Below are positions 56,470-64,000 of a stretch of 64,000 bases of DNA, piece by piece. How positions within the stretch are numbered: the first letter of the stretch is position 1; the number at the start of each line of letters is the position of its first letter. A program made the translations under genes and the position numbers. Source of the DNA: Planococcus citri. Its lineage: Eukaryota; Arthropoda; Insecta; Hemiptera; Pseudococcidae. Under the pieces are notes generated by a model. It was not told the origin of the DNA, made no database searches, and saw only the letters and a program-made list of their open reading frames with translations. Where the stretch lies: contig NC_088678.1 of assembly GCF_950023065.1 (NCBI RefSeq), forward strand, positions 41,716,580 to 41,780,579, given 5' to 3'.

Positions 56470-58221
56470 CAGGGGGCCCGCATAAGGATCACATGCACCC
56501 CCCTGCCGATTCTCCGGGACAACTTTTTTCTTAAAGGGGAAGTCCTAAGGAACATTTCTAGCCCTTGTCCTCAAAAAAAAAGTGGCCCTACTTACAAAAT
56601 GGCGGCCATTTTGATTGACAGGTCAGCCGAAATCGCAGGTTTTGCGTTCCAACATAGGACTTTCACGGAATTTTTTAAACCGTACAAAGGTAGATCGAAA
56701 GAGCAGGCAAAAATTCATCACCTGTCAAAATTTCAAGTGTTAAAGTGCCTTTTTCGATTTTTGGTGAATTTTCAAAAATCAAATTTTGGCCAAAATGTGA
56801 GAAAAAAATCAAAATTTTACCAAATTGACCTAGAAATCTGAAATTTGAGATATGTCCTATTTTCGACCTGCCAAATCCATTGGAAACGGTTTCAAACCGT
56901 TTTGAGCAGTTCTGGAGCCTCCAGCAGATTTTTGAAACTCGAAATTCTCTCAAAATTTCATCAAATGGAGTTGGAAAGCCGAAATTCATTCTGCAAACTA
57001 ATTTCAATACGCTATGAAGTCGACTGCAGGTGATTTTCAAGTCGTTTTGGAGCCTCCAGCGATTTTTTGAAAATTACTGGAGACTCCAGCAGATTTTTGA
57101 AACTCGAAATTCTCACAAAATTTCATCACATGGAGTTGGAAAGCCGAAATTCATTTTACAAACTAATAGGGTTAGCAAGTCAAAATTTACTCTGCAAACT
57201 AATTTCAATACAATATGAAGTCGACTGCATGGTGGTTTCAAGTGGTTTTGAAACTTCCAGCTACTTTTTCGAAATTTCAATTCTCCTAAAAACGCGATGA
57301 AACTTTTCAAAAAGTCACTGGTGGCTCCAAAATTACTTCAACTCGCCTGAAGTTGTCTTCAGAAGGTGTTAAAATTGAAGTGCAGAGTTAATTTCAGCTT
57401 GCTAACCTTATTTTGATGAAATTTTGGAGAAATTTCTGGACCCTCCAGTAATTTTCAAAAAATCGCTGGAGGCTCCAAAACGACTTGAAAATTACCTGCA
57501 GTCGACTTCATATTGTATTGAAATTAGTTTGCAGAGTAAATTTCGGCTTGCTAACCCCATTTGATGAAATTTTGGGGAAATTTCAAGTTTCAAAAATCTA
57601 CTGGACGCTCCAGTAATTTTCAAAAAATTGCTGGAGGCTCCAAAACGACTTGAAAATCACCTGCAGTCGACTTCATAGCGTATTGAAATTAGTTTGCAGA
57701 ATAAATTTCGGCTTTCCAACTCCATTTGATGAAATTTTGAGAGAATTTCGAGTTTCAAAAATCTGCTGGAGGCTTCAGAACTGCTCAAAACGGTTTGAAA
57801 CCGTTTCCAATCGATTTGGCAGGTCGAAAATAGGACATATCTCAAATTTCAGATTTCTAGGTCAATTTGGTAAAATTTTGATTTTTTTCTCACATTTTGG
57901 CCAAAATTTGATTTTTGAAAATTCACCAAAAATCGAAAAAGGCACTTTAACACTTGAAATTTTGACAGGTGATGAATTTTTGCCTGCTCTTTCGATCTAC
58001 CTTTGTACGGTTTAAAAAATTCCGTGAAAGTCCTATGTTGGAACGCAAAACCTGCGATTTCGGCTGACCTGTCAATCAAAATGGCCGCCATTTTGTAAGT
58101 AGGGCCACTTTTTTTTTGAGGACAAGGGCTAGAAATGTTCCTTAGGACTTCCCCTTTAAGAAAAAAGTTGTCCCGGAGAATCGGCGGGGGGGTGCATGTG
58201 ATCCTTATGCGGGCCCCCCGA
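56470..58221. mobile_element. 1.75-kb foldback element with arms of about 850 bp
   Basis: The left end CAGGGGGCCCGCATAAGGAT pairs with the right end, whose reverse complement is CGGGGGGCCCGCATAAGGAT. Pairing runs with few mismatches through the TCTCCGGGACAACTTTTTTC, ACAAAATGGCGGCCATTTTG and GGAGCCTCCAG blocks to a centre near 57330. Within each arm a block of about 150 bp (CCAGCAGATTTTTGAAACTC ... AAAGCCGAAATTCATT) is repeated in tandem. AGGTACCT occurs just outside both ends (56457-56464 and 58223-58230), a possible 8-bp target duplication. The long paired open frames are mirror images of noncoding repeat. No transposase. Confidence 0.85.
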
Positions 58222-59009
58222 CAGGTACCTAAGAGAAAATTTACAGTCACAATTGCGTAATTTTTACTTGGACATAATTTGTAAAAATACCCTTGCAATT
58301 GTGTACATCTTTTACAAATTATTTTTTACAGTAAAAAAAAACGCGAATTGATATCAGTAAAAATTACCTACTTTGAATTTTGTAAAAAAAAAATACTATT
58401 TAGAATAGGTGGTAATTTTTACTTTTAGCCCAAATTAAAGTGAACTTGAATGATTTTTACTATGAGAACGGTAAATTTTACATGATGTTAGGTAAAACGT
58501 ATTTTTTGGCCGACATGTAGGCCTATTAATATTGACACAGTAATTCGTGTTTTTCATGTAGTAAGAATTACTCTCACAATGCGTAATATTTACTTAGAAA
58601 TAATAGTAAAAATTACTTTTATAACTGAGTAATTTTTACTTGGGCAGAATAGTGAAACTTTACTATCCGTGAATAGTAAAAATTGCTGTTACAATCCCAA
58701 CAGATAATACCACCTGGTGCAGTACTTTTTATTCAATCATACAATTTTATTTTTTACTAGAACAGAATAGTAAAAATTTACCATCCGTAAATAGTAAAAA
58801 TTACATTGAATTTTGTGAAAAAAATACTATACAGAAAAGTAATTTTTACTTTCATCACGAATTGAACCACACGTTGAGTGATTTTTACTATGAGATTAGT
58901 AAATTTTACTATGAGGTTTGTAAATTCTACCTAATTTTGGGTAAAATATATTTTTTGGCGGACATTTATTATTTTTTAACGGGTAATTTATGTTAAAATT
59001 TTTTTCCGT

Positions 59010-59548
59010 GGGTGTAATCGCTCATTTGGAAAATCAATTTCCTAGTTACCGTTTTATGATGAAAAATCGCTTCGTGAAATGATAGGTACTTTTTTTTCAC
59101 TCTATAGGTATAAAATCCTAAAACGATATATTTTGCTTGTTGCTGTACCTACCTGGTTTTCGATTTCTTTTTTCTTCTGTACATTTATTTTTGTTTTTGG
59201 TTTTCTAAATGTATAATTTGTTATGTTTTATTTTTTTTTATTCTTATTTTTTTGTGAATCGAGACATACATAGATAGTTAAGTTATGCAGGAAACGAAGA
59301 TGGAAATTATTACCGATTGCTATGTTTGCTCCATAAGAATAAATGAGAGAGCATTATGTAAATGAAAAATAATTATCAATACCTACATATGGCGTGATTA
59401 TAGTTGATTTTTTGGTGGAGTTGTGTGCTTTTGCTTGTATTGTGTATAGGACCTATTGTCGTAACTACGAGTATTGCAAAGGAAAGTAAACATTACGATG
59501 GTTTGATTTTTCTACGAACGAAACGTGATTAAATTTTTGAACAATTTT
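59010..59548 (+). other. Unique flank, possible extended 3' UTR
   Basis: T-rich unique-looking sequence with AATAAA at 59338-59343. No open frame of note. It could be 3' UTR cut off from the proximal part by the repeat block, or intergenic DNA. Confidence 0.4.
59338..59343 (+). terminator. Distal poly(A) signal candidate AATAAA
   Basis: Canonical hexamer in non-repetitive sequence downstream of the repeat block. Use is unproven. Confidence 0.3.
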
Positions 59549-60346
59549 GTATTAATTGGTAACCGGACACTTCCCCGAATCCACTTTCCCGAAAGACGTT
59601 TTCCCGAATGTCAAAATCCCGATTTTTTTTATCCCGAATCCGTTTCCCCGAAAGACCTACACCCGAAAATTAAAAGAAAATTGAGTTTAAAAAATTTGTT
59701 TATTTTTTAATCTCAGAGATTGATGTTATTACCTAAGGAGCAGAGAGGCATAAAAATGATACTTTTTATGCGAAAAGTCGAATTTTTCACTTTAAAACCT
59801 TTAAAATTGAATATTTTTTTATAAATTTTAATTTTTAAAAAGAAAAGAAATAAGCCCTTGCTTTGCTTGGGCCAAAGCTTTTGAAAATTTCTATAAAAAC
59901 ATGTTTTTCTTTAATCACAGACCCTTTTTTTGCCTGACCCGCGCCCTCCAGAAAGCTTAAGTTCGAGGTCTGGTAAACTGTCCCCTTTGCCCCACTCTCG
60001 ATGGCCGGGAGTAGGTACCTATTGTGATTAGAGAAAAAATTTAAAATTTTGCTGATATACTAATATGATAATTAAGATCATTTTGAATTTGTAGGTACCT
60101 ACCTACTCGTCTAACCGTAAGTATGAATTTTAACCCAGTCAACTATTTGAAAAGGGGAGAGGTGTCTAGTTTACACTGAGGCATTCGGGATATGGACATT
60201 CGGGATTTCGGACCTTCGGGTTACTGGTTCGGGTACACGGCATTCGGGTAAATGGATTCAGGAATACAGAAATCGGGATTTTGTCATTCGGGAAAATGTC
60301 TTTCGGGGAAGTGGATTCGGGAAAATGTCCGGTAATCGTATTAATT
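59549..60346. mobile_element. 780-bp CCGAA-rich element with 9-bp target duplication
   Basis: The element spans 59558-60337. GTATTAATT flanks both sides (59549-59557 and 60338-60346). The ends GGTAACCGGACA and, reverse-complemented, GATTACCGGACA lead into inverted repeats of about 75 bp made of TTCCCGAA / TTCGGGAA words. The core includes one CCCTTGCTTTGCTTGGGC-type unit of the family seen at 31 and 47 kb. A 9-bp duplication is typical of Mutator-like elements, but no transposase supports that. Confidence 0.85.
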
Positions 60347-61605
60347 AGTTTAGAGTGAGACGTGAAGAGAGAGAGAAAAAAACAGTTTTTCAGACCGCCC
60401 CAAGCCTCATCCTATAAGTAGAACAGGTTTTTATATTACGTGTTTTGTATGCACTCCTTCCTCCCCCCTCGACTACTGATTCTTGTAATGTACGTATCTA
60501 ATCTATGTACTATTACGCCACCAAATAATTGATAACTTTTTCCCGTTTTGAAATTTTCATAACGCAAGCCATACTTCGTATAATTTATTGATCCAAAGTT
60601 TGTCCGAGTTTCTTATTTTTTGTACAAAAATTTTGTACTTATTATTTACATTGTGTTATAATGTACTTGTATTGTTGTGTTTTATTCGATGTTTTCTTTT
60701 GTATAGCGTGTGAATTTTTATTTCAATTTTTTTTCTTAATTTTGTGTAGTTGTATGTATTTTTATGTTGTTTATGTACATAAAATTTACGTGTGTATATT
60801 TTATCGTGTAATTGATTTATATCTTTTTTTTATAACCTCGATTTATAAAATAAAGGTTATTTTTGCATATGACTCGTATTAAATTTTTGTGTACTTCCCT
60901 ACTGAGTACCTACCTACAAGTCTCTGGTTGGAAATTTTTAAGCAGGTCTTGAATCTTGAAACTGTTACGAAAAGTGATATTTTTTGAAACCGATAACTAA
61001 AATCACCGAAAAACCAATTTCAGACGTCTTCTATCCACAATCCGATCATGTTCATCAACAATTTCTCACACAGGGTAAAGTGCTGTTTTGATTTTCAAAA
61101 AAAAAGAAAAACCTGAACCAGAACCAATTTTCCTCACGACTATGAAAATTAAAACTAATCAGTATTCATCCGGTTGGCGGTTGAATTATCCTGTTTTTTG
61201 AGTCGAAGGCTCATATCGTAGGCATAGTTATTGAGAATTGAAATGGGTGTTTTTGAACACAATCAAATTGATTCATACCGTTAGTAATTCACTGTAACGG
61301 ATTGGCATTCTCATTTTCAATAATTTTTTGATAATTCACGATAATGAATGGTGAACGATGATCAAGAAACGAGCCTGGAGGATTCGAAATCAGTAGCCGT
61401 GGTTCAAAATTATCTAACCAAAAAATAAAGTTTACTCTAATTTTTGATACATTTTTTCAAAATGGAAATACGTAGGTATCATAAATTACCTGCTGCGAAA
61501 CAAAAAGTAAGTACCTACCTATGCGATTTGCCCAACAAAAAAGAAAGTGGGAATCAACTCAAAAAAAATCTAAAATTCACCAAAAATACTCGATGTAGTA
61601 CTTGG
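60347..61605 (+). other. Flank without recognised genes
   Basis: A GA-rich start (60360-60385), then T-rich DNA with an AATAAA at 60849-60854 preceded by many TGTA/TTTT words, then AT-rich sequence. It resembles 3' UTR or intergenic DNA. No domain was seen in any frame. Confidence 0.5.
60849..60854 (+). terminator. Distal poly(A) signal candidate AATAAA
   Basis: AATAAA followed by a T/G-rich stretch (GGTTATTTTTGC, later TTTTTGTGT), the usual layout of a used poly(A) site. If it belongs to the Psc-like gene the 3' UTR would exceed 6.8 kb and contain several elements. Confidence 0.35.
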
Positions 61606-63266
61606 ATAATCATTAGGGCGGGTCGAAAAAAAACGTAGGTCTCGGAATTTTCTGAAATTCACATATGTGGTTCCTTTTGAGTTGAAACCACCCCAAAAAA
61701 ATTTTTAGCCCCCCGCGGCACCATGGAGCTGAGCCACGTGGCCTCAAAGTGGGACCATTTCAGCTAAAAATTCACGTTTTTCAGTTTTAAAGCACCAAAA
61801 TCGATTTTTAAAATTTACGGCTAGCACTCAATTTGTAGAGTTTGAGATGCTGAATCTCCCTGTGGAGTTCGTTACTTTTTGTTCGGTGGTCCCTTACGTC
61901 TCCAACAAGCCCTTGAAAGTACAAAAATTGCTGATTTTAAGGTGTCACGAAAACGTTTTCGCGAATTTATGCCCAAATGGTGTTTTATAGGGGGACATAT
62001 CGATGTAGTAAGTTGTATATGTAGTCGAGGGGTTAAATTTAGAATCATCAATATGCCTTCAGATCGCTGATAGGGTACATGATTCAAGTTTTAAACAGCA
62101 TTTTAGGATTTCATCAATTTGAAAATTTCATCAGATGGCTTCTACCTACTTTTTTCATATTTTCAAAAAAATTTTCATTTCATTTTTTAAAAATTCAATT
62201 TTGAATGACATATGTATCTTGGAAGTACACAAAACCTTTTTTGAAAAATGTGAAAATCATTCGAAAATATCAAAAAATGATGAACCATCAAAAAACGACA
62301 AAAATTGAAAAGAAATAGTGGAATCCAAAAAAGATTTTCGTGACCTTTGAGTTTTTTTTTTCAATTTTTTTAGGTTAATTCGTACTTTGAATTTTGAAAA
62401 TAGAAAATGTTTTTTTGTCACAATTTTGACGAGTATTATGACACTTGCTGCAGTTTTGACAAATCAGCATTCAATTTTGAGAATTTTTGATTAATTCTTG
62501 GTAGGCACTTTTCAACAATCTAAGCAGTCTGTGAAAAATTTTACCCAAAAGAGACATTTTCTCAAATTTTTGTCGTTTTTTCATTGTCCATCATTTTTTG
62601 ATATTTTTGAATGATTTTCACATTTTTCAAAAAAGGTTTTGTGTACTTCCAAGATACATTATGTCATTCAAAATTGAATTTTTAAAAAATGAAATGAAAA
62701 TTTTTTTGAAAATATGAAAAAAGTAGGTAGAAGCCATCTGATGAAATTTTCAAATTGATGAAATCCTAAAATGCTGTTTAAAACTTGAATCATGTACCCT
62801 ATCAGCGATCTGAAGGCATATTGATGATTCTAAATTTAACCCCTCGACTACATATACAACTTACTACATCGATATGTCCCCCTATAAAACACCATTTGGG
62901 CATAAATTCGCGAAAACGTTTTCGTGACACCTTAAAATCAGCAATTTTTGTACTTTCAAGGGCTTGTTGGAGACGTAAGGGACCACCGAACAAAAAGTAA
63001 CGAACTCCACAGGGAGATTCAGCATCTCAAACTCTACAAATTGAGTGCTAGCCGTAAATTTTAAAAATCGATTTTGGTGCTTTAAAACTGAAAAACGTGA
63101 ATTTTTAGCTAAAATGGCCCCACTTTGAGGCCACGTGGCTCAGCCCCATGGTGCCGCGGGGGGCTAAAAATTTTTTTGGGGTGGTTTCAACTCAAAAGGA
63201 ACCACATACGTGAATTTCAGAAAATTCCGAGACCTACGTTTTTTTTCGACCCGCCCTAATAATCAT
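61606..63266. mobile_element. 1.65-kb foldback element with hAT-like ends and 8-bp target duplication
   Basis: The element spans 61614-63258, with ends TAGGGCGGGTCG and its exact reverse complement. ATAATCAT flanks both sides (61606-61613 and 63259-63266). The arms are about 690 bp each and nearly identical, around a central spacer of about 250 bp. The 8-bp duplication and TAGGG start fit the hAT superfamily. Mirror-image open frames of 71 and 63 codons in both arms are repeat artefacts. Confidence 0.9.
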
Positions 63267-64000
63267 TCAAAATACTACACTACACGAGATTCTTCCATAA
63301 AAACCTCTCGTAAAAGCAACTCAAATAGACAATTAGAAAAATAATAAGTAAGTATAATTAGTTTGCGTACTGAAATACATCTAACGAAAAAGATAACAAA
63401 CCGCTAACCCCATTTTATTTACCTAAAGAACAAAAACATAAATATTTATAGGTAAGTGCAAGAATAATCTTTAAAATTAAAACGTACCTAGCTATAAGTA
63501 TAATATAAAAATACTGGATTTTATGCAGTTGAAATATCTGAGCAAGATAAAAACGCTAAAATTTTTCCTCTTGGCAAGTATAAAAAAATTATTGCGAAAA
63601 GTGCGAAAATGTGTATACCATACTCAAGGACCTGAACACGATTCGAGAAATGAATACTAAAAAATACAAATCTGAATCTACTCGTATTTATGTAGCTAAA
63701 AATATCATGAATCGTCTCCAAAGTGTAATATGTAATTTAAATAAAAAAACAAACTTTCATCAAAAATTTCTGCAAAAGTATGTACGAGACTACGAGTAGT
63801 TACGTAGACAACTCCCAACACAATCGTATCTAAGTAGGTACCTAAGCTTCAAGAGTAATTTGGAGTTGGACGATTCAAAAAAAAAAAGAAAGAAAGAAAG
63901 AAAGAAATTTGACAATGGTTTTTAAAAAGAGGAATTCCAAATTTTTTCAATGAAAATTTTCAAGGATAAGCACAGAGCTTAAAAATTTTGAATATTTTTC
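63267..64000. other. AT-rich flank without recognised genes
   Basis: Nothing supportable except a GAAA microsatellite at 63877-63907. Confidence 0.6.
63877..63907. repeat. (GAAA)n microsatellite after an A tract
   Basis: A run of A followed by five GAAA units. Confidence 0.95.

Larger units (their letters stand above)
54571..59009. mobile_element. Candidate composite element with CACGGAAAAAAA ends and AGTAAAAATTACT subrepeats
   Basis: The left edge CACGGAAAAAAA (54571) mirrors the right edge TTTTTTTCCGTG (about 59009). The outer zones (54585-55015 and 58235-58985) are both dense in TAGTAAAAATTACT-type words in both orientations. A tRNA-like segment (55.2 kb), plain AT-rich DNA and the 1.75-kb foldback lie inside. 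No target duplication is apparent, so it may equally be two separate elements of one family in inverted orientation. Confidence 0.5.

Noticed and set aside
56599..58298. Open frames of 121 and 149 codons in the 56.5-kb repeat
   Set aside because: They are mirrored between arms and their translations show only repeat-derived sequence; no transposase motif.
61872..63000. Identical 71- and 63-codon open frames in both arms
   Set aside because: They are mirror images within the foldback element, with no domain and opposing overlapping frames.

Overview
This is eukaryotic, AT-rich, intron- and repeat-dense DNA, almost certainly from an arthropod and probably an insect. The main support is a Polycomb-group PCGF protein of the Posterior sex combs / Su(z)2 type, with a very long disordered tail, and a MADF-BESS regulator, a family expanded in insects. 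The abundance of GTAGGTACCTA-like words and AT-rich introns would suit a hemipteran or a similar lineage, but I cannot fix the order or species from the sequence.

The window is essentially one gene. From 424 to 54004 on the + strand lie the last seven coding exons of the PCGF/Psc-like gene. The start codon and the first half of the RING finger are upstream of the window. The exons are 424-520 (second half of RING), 6843-6946, 19798-19894, 39199-39277, 41257-41376 and 45215-45295 (RAWUL domain), and a giant terminal exon 49862-54004 (end of RAWUL plus about 1,360 residues of Ser/Thr/Pro/Lys-rich tail). All junctions are GT-AG and all phases join without a break. Together they encode about 1,572 residues. 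The predicted protein is a core PRC1 subunit: RING pairs with Sce/RING1, RAWUL with Ph/PHC partners, and the tail resembles the chromatin-compacting region of fly Psc.

Inside intron 2, on the opposite strand, a complete three-exon gene (11021 down to 9051) encodes a 306-residue MADF-BESS protein. No other intact gene was found.

The remaining sequence is intron or 3' flank packed with non-autonomous DNA elements. They include: two 387-bp hAT-type MITEs in opposite orientation, 47 bp apart, each with its own 8-bp target duplication (32782-33602); a mariner-like element filling most of intron 4 (39322-40839); an element with CAGGGTGTCCAC ends (46597-47625) and a truncated relative at 31624; a diverged foldback at 25271-26195; a 1.75-kb foldback (56470-58221) with a single-arm relative at 16.2-16.7 kb; a CCGAA-rich element with a 9-bp duplication (59558-60337); and a 1.65-kb foldback with an 8-bp duplication (61614-63258). 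Two protein-coding fossils are present: a LINE reverse-transcriptase scrap at about 30.06-30.35 kb and a frameshifted RNase H fragment at 36.4-37.0 kb. I found no CRISPR, no operon and no certain RNA gene. The most noteworthy points are the nested antisense MADF-BESS gene, the internally duplicated Psc tail with a possible CtBP motif, and the long intronic hairpins that Psc pre-mRNA would carry.
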